DNA from: Euryarchaeota archaeon UBA53
Lineage (GTDB): Archaea; Thermoplasmatota; Poseidoniia; Poseidoniales; Poseidoniaceae
Length of the DNA stretch: 17,487 nt
Reading direction: 5' to 3'
Assembly: GCA_002507425.1 (NCBI GenBank)
Contig: DAZU01000039.1
Span: 1-17,487, forward strand
The notes beneath the pieces were generated by a model, which made no database searches, had not been told where the DNA came from, and saw only the letters and a list, made by a program, of their open reading frames with translations. The position numbers were made by a program, and so were the translations under genes. Below, one piece after another: positions 1 through 8,173 of the stretch. Numbering within the stretch: position 1 is the stretch's first letter; every line of letters begins with the position of its first letter.

Positions 1-4
1 GATG

Positions 5-1375
5 TCATTCTTCCTCTGATGATTGTTTTGTGCAATGTGCTTCAAGGAACTCAACTCTTGAGTCTGTAAATCCATAAGAATTCGCTTGTATCTTTAGCAT
101 TGATTTTTCCTTATCTGTTATGAGACCATCACTTATTGCCGCTTTATACAGTTCCATGTACGTTATCTCATCTGATGTGAAGGATTCTGGCATAATAATT
201 GTAGATACTTTAGACAAATAAACAAGAATCGGTTTTCGGAACAAAATGAAAGGTAGACCTATCAGAATACCTCCTAGCCACCCTTTGTCAAATACAACTT
301 CCATAGCCTCAGTCGCCATTAGGAATAACAAAGCAAATACTCCGGTAAAAACAGTCGTTGTGAAACCTTTTCGTAGCTTTTCATCAATTCCGAAGACTTC
401 ATTTTTAACCATTGCATATGTAAATACCAATCCTTCAAACAGAGCAGCCAAAACTACCGTTGTGGGAAGAAGTGGCCCTACTGCAATCAACAGTTTTGGT
501 ACTTGCTCATCTGGATTGAATGGATGGGTATCAAGGGTTGGGGATTCGCCAAGAATACCGATTAGTGTGAAGAGCAAAAGTATAGTCGCAATTTGTAAGA
601 ATGCTTTACCAACAAAACCAAGTTTTACCGCCTTAATCTCAACCGATTTGTTATGTTCTATTGACTGGTTGTTGGAATATATTCTATTTATTGATAAAGC
701 GGCAAAAATTGCTCCCAATGTAGGTAAGAATAGTAGTATTCTAGTGAGGGGGCCTAGAGTAGGTGAAGATAATGTCATTGGATAGGTTGAACTCCAGGAT
801 TCTGGACACGTTACATCGAAGGGCATAGAATCTCCCGAAGAGGTAGAACCCGTCCCATCACCTATGGAGGGGCATGAGGTCCATCCTATATCTCCAATTG
901 CGACATGCTTTCCTCCTAATGCAGCGGACATAGATAGAATTACTATTGTGCACACAAGGGGAAGAATATACAATCTAGCGTCACTAAACAATTCTGATAT
1001 TCGCTTGGCCCAGGGTTTGCTGGAATAAAATGCAGGAGCAAATATGTATAGGAAAAAAAGCTGCAAGGTCATTATGTAGTAAACCACACGGAAATTAGAA
1101 AGAACAGATAGGTAACTTTCTGGCCAAGAATAGAGCCAATAAAGCATAGACGTTGCACATCGAATAGCCTCAGTCAATAGCATAAATGCCATGAATCGAT
1201 TTTTCCCTTTAGATGGATCTGCTCTGTAAATTAAAACTGATAGGAATACAAGAAACAATGCAGATATAACGCTGAATACAGCCAAAATGTGCCAGTAACC
1301 TATGAACGATGAGGAATATTCTGCATTAGAGATGGTCCGCCAGTAATAATCCAGCGGCCCTCCTACATCTGACAT
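5..1375 (-). CDS. Polytopic membrane protein with C-terminal TerB-like domain
   Basis: A 456-residue integral membrane protein of unknown function. I see about nine hydrophobic segments, near residues 28-50, 61-83, 97-117, 135-154, 210-232, 257-276, 294-322, 338-360 and 365-388. A loop at about 155-207 is rich in Ser, Thr and Gly and carries two cysteines (168 and 190), so it probably faces outside. The stretch 319-336 (TYAMVKNEVFGIDEKLRK) resembles the end of the 7TM sensor region found before some histidine kinases, but no kinase domain follows. Residues 400-446 (MELYKAAISDGLITDKEK and following) look like the helical TerB/TerB-like fold, in which an acidic helix is followed by a 'DGxIT..E' turn. 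A sensory or scaffold role at the membrane is inference. The ATG at 1375 is supported by a TATA-like box 26 bases upstream. The stop lies four bases from the window edge. Confidence 0.8.
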   Translation of the reverse strand: MSDVGGPLDYYWRTISNAEYSSSFIGYWHILAVFSVISALFLVFLSVLIYRADPSKGKNRFMAFMLLTEAIRCATSMLYWLYSWPESYLSVLSNFRVVYYIMTLQLFFLYIFAPAFYSSKPWAKRISELFSDARLYILPLVCTIVILSMSAALGGKHVAIGDIGWTSCPSIGDGTGSTSSGDSMPFDVTCPESWSSTYPMTLSSPTLGPLTRILLFLPTLGAIFAALSINRIYSNNQSIEHNKSVEIKAVKLGFVGKAFLQIATILLLFTLIGILGESPTLDTHPFNPDEQVPKLLIAVGPLLPTTVVLAALFEGLVFTYAMVKNEVFGIDEKLRKGFTTTVFTGVFALLFLMATEAMEVVFDKGWLGGILIGLPFILFRKPILVYLSKVSTIIMPESFTSDEITYMELYKAAISDGLITDKEKSMLKIQANSYGFTDSRVEFLEAHCTKQSSEEE

Positions 1376-1396
1376 GAAACTACGAAGGTCGCAAGG

Positions 1397-1405
1397 TATT
1401 ATTCA
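1397..1405 (-). promoter_or_regulatory. TATA-like box of the polytopic membrane protein gene
   Basis: Read on the minus strand the bases are TGAATAATA, centred 26 bases before the ATG at 1375. That is the spacing expected when transcription starts at the ATG itself (leaderless mRNA). Confidence 0.4.
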
Positions 1406-1435
1406 TTTTAGTAGGTTTTTCATTGGAACCAAATG

Positions 1436-1600
1436 TTATGTGAACAATAATATGATTCCCGTGCCTGTGATCAAAGAGATGTTGCTCTTTCTTCCAAACA
1501 GGCCACTGTAAGCAAATGCAGTCAAGGTATTTGCTCCAGTAGTAATCAAAGCAATTCCAATCAACATCAACAACTGGAGTAAAGCAGTTGTTGCATCCAT
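1436..1600 (-). CDS. Small two-helix membrane protein, hypothetical
   Basis: A 54-residue protein of unknown function beginning MDATTALLQLLM, with two hydrophobic segments (about residues 5-25 and 38-54) joined by a short polar turn (FGRKSN). It ends almost inside the second helix. The frame stays open upstream to a TTG at 1633, but I chose the ATG at 1600 because a good TATA-like box lies 25 bases before it, inside the would-be extension. It sits between icmF and the polytopic membrane gene on the same strand, with gaps of about 55-60 bases. Each neighbour on this side appears to have its own promoter, so it is probably transcribed alone. I do not recognise a family. Confidence 0.6.
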   Translation of the reverse strand: MDATTALLQLLMLIGIALITTGANTLTAFAYSGLFGRKSNISLITGTGIILLFT

Positions 1601-1620
1601 CTTATTAGGCTTCCAAGTTG

Positions 1621-1630
1621 TAATAAATAA
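1621..1630 (-). promoter_or_regulatory. TATA-like box of the 54-residue membrane protein gene
   Basis: The minus strand reads TTATTTATTA, centred 25 bases before the ATG at 1600. Its position rules against the upstream TTG (1633) as translation start and implies a leaderless transcript. Confidence 0.5.
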
Positions 1631-1655
1631 CAAGTAAAGATAGAAAATAAATCAA

Positions 1656-4600
1656 TCACATATTTCGACGATATTGGCCACCGACTGCAAATAGTGCATC
1701 TGTAATCTGGCCTAGGGAGGCGACTTTTGTCGTTTCCATCAATTCCTCAAATACGTTGCCGCCTTCTCTCGCAACCTGTTGTAGTCTACCTAGTGCCTCC
1801 TCGTTGCGCTCGATTGCTTGTGTTCGCTCCAGACAGGCTTGCTTTTCGTCTGGTGTTGCCCTTGCTAATTCCATATCGAACTCGTCCGCTGCATTCTCGT
1901 CGAAGTCCTGAGCATTTGGATTAAGGAATGTGTTTACTCCAACTATCGGTAGAGTTCCATCATGCTTTAGATGCTCATAATACATGCTTTCATCTTGGAT
2001 TTTACCACGCTGATACATTGTTTCCATTGCGCCCAATACTCCACCTCTACGGGATAAGGCTTCGAATTCTTGTAGAACCGCTTCTTCAACTAAATCGGTC
2101 AGTTCTTCAACGATGAATGACCCTTGCATTGGATTCTCAGTCTTAGTCCAGCCGCTTTCCTTATTCACAATCAACTGAATTGCTAATGCCCTGCGAACTG
2201 ATTCTTCTGTTGGGGTGGTAATAGCTTCATCGTATGCATTAGTATGCAGTGAGTTTGCATTGTCTTGAATAGCCAATAGTGCCTGCAAAGTTGTACGTAT
2301 ATCGTTGAAATCAATTTCTTGTGCGTGCAAACTGCGACCGCTTGTTTGAATGTGATACTTCAATTTCTGACTGCGCTCATCTGCACCATACAAGTCACGC
2401 ATTGCTACCGCCCATATTCTGCGAGCGACCCTTCCAATTACGGTATATTCTGGATCTAATCCATTTGAGAAGAAGAATGACAGGTTGGGTGCAAACTGTG
2501 CCACGTCCATGCCTCTACTGCGATAATATTCAACGTAAGTGAATCCGTTTGCTAAGGTGAGAGCCAATTGAGTAATTGGATTCGCACCTGCCTCGGCTAT
2601 GTGATAACCAGATATCGAGACAGAGTAATGATTTCGCACTCCGTTGTCGATGTAATACTGCTGAACGTCTCCCATCATCTTTAGCGCAAATGGTGTGGAG
2701 AAGATACAGGTGTTTTGTGCTTGGTCTTCCTTTAGGATATCTGCTTGGACTGTTCCACGAACTGTCTGAAGTGTCTTAGCTTTGATTTCAGCATATGTAG
2801 CTGCATCAACCATTTCGTCTCCACGCTTCCCAACCGTAGCTAAGCCGAACCCGTCATGACACTCTGGCAAATCGCCACGATAGCCACTTGCATTGGCTTT
2901 CAACGCTAAATGCTTCTCAACCTGCTGGTCGATTGCTGCATTCAGGTAGAATGCTAGAATGATAGGAGCTGGTCCATTAATCGTCATTGATACAGATGTG
3001 TTAGCATCGCACAAATCAAATCCGGAATACAAGCGCTTAGCATCATCAATACTGGCGATTGAAACGCCAGAATTACCTACCTTCCCCCAGATATCTGGCC
3101 TGCGATCTGGATCACGACCATACAATGTTACGCTATCGAAAGCAGTGGATAGCCGAACATAATCTTGGCCTTGAGATAGCAGATGGAATCTGCGATTAGT
3201 TCGCTCTCCTTCTCCTTCTCCTGCAAACATTCTCGCACTCAATTCATCTGTTCGCTTGAACGGGAATACTCCTGAAGTGAAAGGGAAATAGCCTGGTGCG
3301 TTTTCTCTTGTCAACCAACTAAACATATCACCATCGTCGCTATACTTTGGTAAAGCAACTCTTGGTATCATTTGGTGAGAGAGGGATTCTGTGACTGTTG
3401 AAACCTTGAACGGCTTCCCTCTAACGTGGTATGTGTATTCTCCACTAGCATATTCTTCCGCTAATGACCTAAATTCTTCAACAACTTGCTTGGCTTCGAA
3501 AACTTCTTCGCGCAGTTCTGCAAGATGTTCATCTATCTCCCCTTTGATTGAGGGCACTTCTTTGCTAGCAGTCTCTAAGTGCTGCATAAGTCGGAGCTTT
3601 TGTGATACGGCTTTGTTATGCTCATGATATTCACGAACCACTGATGCTATCTCTGAGAGATAGTGCACCCTTTCGGGAGGAATCACTCCTTTTCGCTCAC
3701 CGATAACGCCTATTGGTTTACTAGCTTCAAATCCTACCATCAAAGCAAGTTTCTCCCACAACACATCAACTCCGGGATCTGCGAATTGACTGGCAATTGT
3801 TGCTACGACTGGCAATTGTGAATCATCGATATCAAACATGTTCCTGTTGCGTCTAACTTGCTTGCGGATTGCACGCAGAGCATCTTCACTACCTCTTTTC
3901 TCATACTTGTTTAGAACTACAATATTTGCAACATCTAGCATCTCTATTTTTTCGAGTTGCGTATGTGCACCAAACTCTGCCGTCATCACATAAAGTGAGT
4001 GATCGGAAACAGTTGTTATCGCATCACTGCCCTGACCTATACCACTGGTTTCACAAAATATCAAATCAAAGCCCACCGCTTTCGCTGCTTCAATTGCTCT
4101 ATCCAGATTTGCGCTTATTTCAGAACCGCTCCCACGACTTGCTAAAGACCGCATGTATAGGTTGTTGTTGGATAATGAATTCATTCTAATTCTATCTCCA
4201 AGTAAAGCTCCACCTGTCCTTTTACGAGTTGGATCTACACACAGCAAACAGATTTTTTTATCCGGATTATCTCTAAGTATTCTCAACATTAATTCATCGA
4301 GCAAACTGCTTTTACCAGCCCCTCCTGTTCCTGTAAAACCGATTACTGGAACTTCTTTTTCACTGGAGCGGACCTTCTGTATGATAGCACTAAAATCTTC
4401 AGCACTTGCCGACTCTGAAAGAGTGAGTAGAAGTCCAACTTCTGCCATATTGGCTGGTGATATTGGAGAATTGAGGGTCGAGAGTCTCTCGCTTGAGATT
4501 AAATCTACTTTACTTGCTGTTCCCATTAAGTCATGAATCATCCCCATCAGACCCATCTTTCTGCCATCATCAGGCGAATATATCCTCGATATACCGCTAT

Positions 4601-4964
4601 TGTGTAAGTCTCTAATCTCGGGCGGAGTGATAGTTCCCCCACCACCTCCAAATATTCGGACGTGGGCACAACCAGCATCATCTAGCAACTGACGTATGTA
4701 AGTGAAATACTCCATGTGGCCGCCTTGATAGGAGGTTAGCGCAACAGCATGTGCATCTTCTTGAACAGCACAATCGACTACATCTTTTGCAGATCTATCG
4801 TGACCCAAATGAATTACTTCAGCACCACTAGATTGTATCAATCGTCTCATGACATTTATTGCTGCGTCATGGCCATCAAATAGGCTCGCAGCAGTTATTA
4901 CACGAACTGGCCCGGTAGTTGTTTCAAACACCGGGTCCTCCTCGGCCATGCTCCTACGGAGCAT
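1656..4964 (-). CDS. icmF: Fused B12-dependent acyl-CoA mutase with G-protein chaperone (IcmF type)
   Basis: Adenosylcobalamin-dependent mutase that rearranges the carbon skeleton of short acyl-CoAs, probably isobutyryl-CoA to n-butyryl-CoA, in the cytoplasm. Residues are counted from the longest start at 4979 (1107 aa). First comes a B12-binding domain (about 26-155) with DGHD at 35-38, whose His37 should be the lower cobalt ligand, plus SYQGGH and a five-Gly run near 111. Then a MeaB-like GTPase (about 205-420) with P-loop GTGGAGKSS 217-225, ETSGIGQG and the non-canonical base-recognition motif NKYEK 357-361. A helical linker follows, then the mutase barrel (about 555-1105) with SGYHIAEAG (His793). 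Where methylmalonyl-CoA mutases have the carboxylate-binding Arg (VRNT), this protein has Gln755 (AQNT), as in isobutyryl-CoA mutases. The domain order and about 1100-residue length are exactly those of IcmF. Possible ATG starts are 4979, 4976, 4964 and 4949; I favour 4964 from a weak TATA-like box at 4988-4997. Confidence 0.93.
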   Translation of the reverse strand: MLRRSMAEEDPVFETTTGPVRVITAASLFDGHDAAINVMRRLIQSSGAEVIHLGHDRSAKDVVDCAVQEDAHAVALTSYQGGHMEYFTYIRQLLDDAGCAHVRIFGGGGGTITPPEIRDLHNSGISRIYSPDDGRKMGLMGMIHDLMGTASKVDLISSERLSTLNSPISPANMAEVGLLLTLSESASAEDFSAIIQKVRSSEKEVPVIGFTGTGGAGKSSLLDELMLRILRDNPDKKICLLCVDPTRKRTGGALLGDRIRMNSLSNNNLYMRSLASRGSGSEISANLDRAIEAAKAVGFDLIFCETSGIGQGSDAITTVSDHSLYVMTAEFGAHTQLEKIEMLDVANIVVLNKYEKRGSEDALRAIRKQVRRNRNMFDIDDSQLPVVATIASQFADPGVDVLWEKLALMVGFEASKPIGVIGERKGVIPPERVHYLSEIASVVREYHEHNKAVSQKLRLMQHLETASKEVPSIKGEIDEHLAELREEVFEAKQVVEEFRSLAEEYASGEYTYHVRGKPFKVSTVTESLSHQMIPRVALPKYSDDGDMFSWLTRENAPGYFPFTSGVFPFKRTDELSARMFAGEGEGERTNRRFHLLSQGQDYVRLSTAFDSVTLYGRDPDRRPDIWGKVGNSGVSIASIDDAKRLYSGFDLCDANTSVSMTINGPAPIILAFYLNAAIDQQVEKHLALKANASGYRGDLPECHDGFGLATVGKRGDEMVDAATYAEIKAKTLQTVRGTVQADILKEDQAQNTCIFSTPFALKMMGDVQQYYIDNGVRNHYSVSISGYHIAEAGANPITQLALTLANGFTYVEYYRSRGMDVAQFAPNLSFFFSNGLDPEYTVIGRVARRIWAVAMRDLYGADERSQKLKYHIQTSGRSLHAQEIDFNDIRTTLQALLAIQDNANSLHTNAYDEAITTPTEESVRRALAIQLIVNKESGWTKTENPMQGSFIVEELTDLVEEAVLQEFEALSRRGGVLGAMETMYQRGKIQDESMYYEHLKHDGTLPIVGVNTFLNPNAQDFDENAADEFDMELARATPDEKQACLERTQAIERNEEALGRLQQVAREGGNVFEELMETTKVASLGQITDALFAVGGQYRRNM
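4948..4964. repeat. Perfect 17-base inverted repeat at the icmF start
   Basis: The bases ATGCTCC-TAC-GGAGCAT form a perfect 7-base-pair inverted repeat with a 3-base loop. Each end contains one of the candidate icmF ATG codons (minus strand, 4964 and 4949). It lies in the short divergent region between icmF and nnr, near the inferred icmF transcription start. It could be an operator or an mRNA hairpin over the initiation codons; it could also be chance within coding sequence. Confidence 0.45.
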
Positions 4965-4987
4965 ACATTGCTTCATCATGATACCGT

Positions 4988-4997
4988 TTGTATGAAA
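4988..4997 (-). promoter_or_regulatory. Weak TATA-like box, possible icmF promoter
   Basis: The minus strand reads TTTCATACAA, centred about 28 bases before the icmF ATG at 4964. The match to an archaeal TATA box is imperfect. The divergent nnr gene must also be driven from this region, and no clear box is visible for it. Confidence 0.25.
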
Positions 4998-5021
4998 GGC
5001 CTAGAAGACTGGGATGTTGTT

Positions 5022-6467
5022 ATGCGGCCACGATGGATTATGGCTCCTCATGAGTCGGCGATCCTTGATGCTAATGCAAAAGCATTAGGGGCAGACATGG
5101 ATGAACTAATGATGACCGCTGCTGAACATCTTGCGAATGCTTTGGATGGCGCTCCAAGGCCAATCTGGATTCTGTGTGGACCGGGAAACAATGGAGGAGA
5201 TGGATTTCGCCTAGCCGGAATGCTAGAGGAATGCTACGTTATTTCAACACATCAAACCCAAAAAACAACAGTTGCACAAAGAGCAAGAGACGATTACGAA
5301 CGTGAGATTTACACTATCGATAATTTGCCAACAAAAACACCCTCAACAATCGTTGACTGCTTGTTAGGTGCTGGGTCTTATGGAAAGCCAAGAGGAGATA
5401 TTCTTCGCCTCATGGAATCAATACCGGGGAGACCCCAAGTATTAGCCTGCGATATGCCAACTGGTTGTGGTTCTGGCGTTTCTTTTAACGCATTCAGAAC
5501 GGTCACCTTCGAGGCTCCAAAATCGAACATGATCGATTCCCAGGGAAGGTTACTCCCGGAGGTTGGAGACCTATTTGTCGCCCCTGTTGGTTGGCCTGAG
5601 GAAGCTCTGGACCCAGGACCGGGTGATTTACTGAGATACCCTCATCCAACGACTAATCAGGTCAAAGGAGACCGAGGACGAGTCATGATTGTTGGAGGAG
5701 GTCCCTACCATGGAGCGCCCCTACTTGCAGGCATGGCCGCTGCTAGAATGGGTGTTGATCTAGTTCATGTTGCAATGCCTATCAATGCTGCACAGAAAGC
5801 CAAATGGCCGAGTGGATTAATCTACGAAAAAATTGATGATGAAGACATCATCACCGATGTAACCAGTTTGGTAAAGAGATGCTTCGCCGGCAGAGGTGTC
5901 CAATCAATAGTAATCGGTCCGGGGATAGGAGACGATATTGCCACAATTGGCGCTGTAAAAATGCTAATCAAATCAACCCCAAATATCCCAAAGGTGATTG
6001 ATGCTGATGCGATAAAAGCACTAGATGGCTGGCCACCTGAATTGATTGGAGTTGTAACTCCACATCAAAAAGAATTACAGAATTGGGTAGGAGACATCGG
6101 CGCAGTCCCTAAATTAATCGAAAATTCCGGGGAGAAAAGAGTCGTAATCAGAACTGGTCCAGAGGATTTAATCATTGGTTCGGCAGGGCGCGGAGGAATA
6201 GGTAAAGGCGGTAATCCGCGCATGGCAATGGGAGGGACTGGTGATTTACTTGCAGGCTGTATTGGAGGCTTATTGGGTCTAGGTCTCTCTCCGTGGGCAG
6301 CATCGAGACTGGCGGTTCATTTGATGAGAGTTGCAGGAGATTTTGCAGGTAAGGAAATAGGTCCAGGAATCGTTGCCGACGATATTCCTCCCTATCTTTC
6401 TAGAGCGTTAATTACAGGACCGGTTCTTCTCCATCCACCAGAGGAGGAAGTCCCTTCTTCTTCCTAA
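5022..6467 (+). CDS. nnr: Bifunctional NAD(P)H-hydrate epimerase / ADP-dependent dehydratase
   Basis: Repairs damaged nicotinamide cofactors: the N-terminal YjeF domain epimerises NAD(P)HX and the C-terminal ribokinase-like domain dehydrates it back to NAD(P)H using ADP. From the chosen start the protein has 481 residues. The epimerase carries GPGNNGGDG at 53-61 and CLLGAGSYG at 113-121. The dehydratase starts about residue 213 (KGDRGRVMIVGGG) and carries VIGPGIG, IDADAI 326-331, TPHQKEL 346-352 and GGTGDLLAG 404-412, with its expected catalytic Asp. The frame is open to a TTG at 4968 and ATGs at 4992, 5022 and 5040. The family normally begins shortly before the helix seen here as ESAILDANAKALG, so 5022 or 5040 fits best. 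It is transcribed divergently from icmF, and its last 56 bases overlap the 3' end of the ABC-F gene. Confidence 0.92.
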   Translation: MRPRWIMAPHESAILDANAKALGADMDELMMTAAEHLANALDGAPRPIWILCGPGNNGGDGFRLAGMLEECYVISTHQTQKTTVAQRARDDYEREIYTIDNLPTKTPSTIVDCLLGAGSYGKPRGDILRLMESIPGRPQVLACDMPTGCGSGVSFNAFRTVTFEAPKSNMIDSQGRLLPEVGDLFVAPVGWPEEALDPGPGDLLRYPHPTTNQVKGDRGRVMIVGGGPYHGAPLLAGMAAARMGVDLVHVAMPINAAQKAKWPSGLIYEKIDDEDIITDVTSLVKRCFAGRGVQSIVIGPGIGDDIATIGAVKMLIKSTPNIPKVIDADAIKALDGWPPELIGVVTPHQKELQNWVGDIGAVPKLIENSGEKRVVIRTGPEDLIIGSAGRGGIGKGGNPRMAMGGTGDLLAGCIGGLLGLGLSPWAASRLAVHLMRVAGDFAGKEIGPGIVADDIPPYLSRALITGPVLLHPPEEEVPSSS

Positions 6468-8088
6468 TATAATCTGTGTAATTACCGTAATACTTTGTTA
6501 CAACACCATCTTGTAACTCCCAGATTTGATTTACTACTTGGTCCAAGAACCACCTGTCGTGACTAACAGTAACAATTGCCCCATCATATTCGATTAAGGC
6601 ATCTTCTAGAGTCTCCTTTGCATCCATGTCTAGGTGGTTTGTAGGCTCGTCCAATAGCAATAGGTTGTTCTCTTCCAAAAGCAATTTGAGCAGAGCTATT
6701 CTTGCCCTCTCGCCTCCAGAAAGTTTGCCCAAAGGCGTAGCGACCTGATCTTTTGAAAATTGGAACCTCCCTAATGCAGCACGGATGTCTCCATATTGCA
6801 TATCGGGGCGTAAAACTTCGACCTGTTTTACCGGATTTAACTTAAAATCAAGTGTCCTATGGTCTTGATGATAATATCCAATAATTGCGCCAGGTGCTAG
6901 ATTTCTAGTTCCAGAGTCTAAACCCTCATCTCCTGTGATGAGTTTCAGCAGTGTGGTTTTACCCTGACCATTACCACCAACAATCCCAATTCTATCGCCT
7001 TTTGATATTTCCATATCCTGCGAATCTAGTATTGGTCTTGTTAGACCATCAAACCTTTTCGAGGCCCCGAGGAACTCTATAATGTCATTACTTGACTTGT
7101 CAGCTGCCTCTAAATTAAATCTCAATCCTTTTCTTTGCTTGGGTTTTCTAGCTTTCAAGGCCTTTAATTCCTGTTGCATTCTCTCAATCATCTTATGTTT
7201 AGCAGAAATAGACTTGTCGTATTTATTCGCTGATTTCATTGATCTTAAAGCCGATTGAGTGTGTGAAATTTTCTTTTCAACATTCTTTATTTTGTCATCC
7301 AGGGCCGCTAGGAAGTTTCTTTTTTGTTTCAAGAATTGTGAATAATTACCATTATAATTCCAGTTCCGCAGATTATCTATCTCAACAATTCTAGTGCAGA
7401 CTTGGTCTAGGAAATATCTGTCGTGAGAAACTATGAGCTGCGCTCCAATAAAATCATTGATGAATTCCTCAAGCCATTCAGTTGTTTGAATATCCAAGTG
7501 ATTAGTCGGTTCATCTAGGAATATGACGTCAACACCTGCAAGACCCACAAGTTGCCTTGCTAAAGCTAGCTTCGCTCTTTCTCCACCGGACAATGAACTC
7601 ACTTTCATCTCCATTGGATGTTGATCTAGCCCCAATCTCTCAAGTATTGCTTTGGCAATGTTTGCAACATTGCCTCCACCAGAAGCGCCCAACATTGATT
7701 GCAATTCAGAATATCTGTCCATGACTGGTTGCCAATCTCCGTCATAAAATGCTGGGTCTACCATCTGCGCTTCAATCGATGCTATTTCTTCCTCTAATTC
7801 CTGAAATTGTCGACCTTTTCGAGAAAGTTCCTGCTCTATTGTAGAATCCTCATCAATATCTCTTATCTGAGTAAGATATGCAATACGGATGCCAGACGCA
7901 TAGTCTATTTCCCCAACATCTTGCTTTCGTTCAGAGATAGTGTTTAGCAGAGTAGTTTTTCCTGCGCCATTGTGCCCAACAATTCCGACACGGTCGCCTT
8001 CATTTATTGTGATGTTAATATCTTCGAGAACAGTAACTGGGCCAAAGGCTCTGTCAACGCCTTCAACACGAATTAATTCTCGGGACAT
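6412..8088 (-). CDS. ABC-F family ATPase (ribosome-associated type, no membrane domain)
   Basis: A soluble protein of 558 residues with two ABC ATPase domains in one chain, the hallmark of ABC-F proteins, which act on the ribosome as translation factors or antibiotic-protection factors rather than as transporters. Domain 1 has Walker A GHNGAGKTT (38-46), signature LSGGERAKLALAR (166-178) and Walker B FLDEPTNHLD (190-199). A charged, lysine-rich linker of about 80 residues (about 245-325) lies in the position of the P-site tRNA-interaction motif. Domain 2 has GGNGQGKTT (371-379), LSGGERARIALLK and LLLDEPTNHLD. Both H-loops (SHDR) are present, so both sites look catalytic. It ends without a C-terminal coiled coil of the Uup kind. 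The ATG at 8088 is preceded by CATAAA 26 bases upstream. Which ABC-F subfamily it belongs to cannot be decided here. Confidence 0.93.
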   Translation of the reverse strand: MSRELIRVEGVDRAFGPVTVLEDINITINEGDRVGIVGHNGAGKTTLLNTISERKQDVGEIDYASGIRIAYLTQIRDIDEDSTIEQELSRKGRQFQELEEEIASIEAQMVDPAFYDGDWQPVMDRYSELQSMLGASGGGNVANIAKAILERLGLDQHPMEMKVSSLSGGERAKLALARQLVGLAGVDVIFLDEPTNHLDIQTTEWLEEFINDFIGAQLIVSHDRYFLDQVCTRIVEIDNLRNWNYNGNYSQFLKQKRNFLAALDDKIKNVEKKISHTQSALRSMKSANKYDKSISAKHKMIERMQQELKALKARKPKQRKGLRFNLEAADKSSNDIIEFLGASKRFDGLTRPILDSQDMEISKGDRIGIVGGNGQGKTTLLKLITGDEGLDSGTRNLAPGAIIGYYHQDHRTLDFKLNPVKQVEVLRPDMQYGDIRAALGRFQFSKDQVATPLGKLSGGERARIALLKLLLEENNLLLLDEPTNHLDMDAKETLEDALIEYDGAIVTVSHDRWFLDQVVNQIWELQDGVVTKYYGNYTDYIRKKKGLPPLVDGEEPVL

Positions 8089-8110
8089 GTGTCAATCGTG
8101 ATGAACACTG

Positions 8111-8117
8111 TTTATGG
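8111..8117 (-). promoter_or_regulatory. TATA-like box of the ABC-F gene
   Basis: The minus strand reads CCATAAA, centred 26 bases before the ATG at 8088, in the 85-base divergent gap shared with the metallophosphoesterase gene. The match is modest. Confidence 0.3.
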
Positions 8118-8173
8118 ATTCACCGTTCACAATATGTTGATAATTCAAAAAAAAAGTAAAAAACAGCCTCTTT

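Noticed and set aside
246..785. A 179-codon plus-strand frame within the polytopic membrane gene
   Set aside because: The minus-strand gene has consistent membrane helices and a promoter; the plus frame has basic, low-information sequence typical of antisense of hydrophobic codons.
1656..4964. Annotation as methylmalonyl-CoA mutase
   Set aside because: The GTPase domain inserted between B12 and mutase domains and the Gln in place of the substrate Arg both indicate IcmF rather than the methylmalonyl enzyme.
8147..8165. A-rich run (nine A, then GT and six A) upstream of the phosphoesterase gene
   Set aside because: No stem precedes it and it lies between divergent genes, so a terminator is not supported; it may simply be promoter-associated AT richness.
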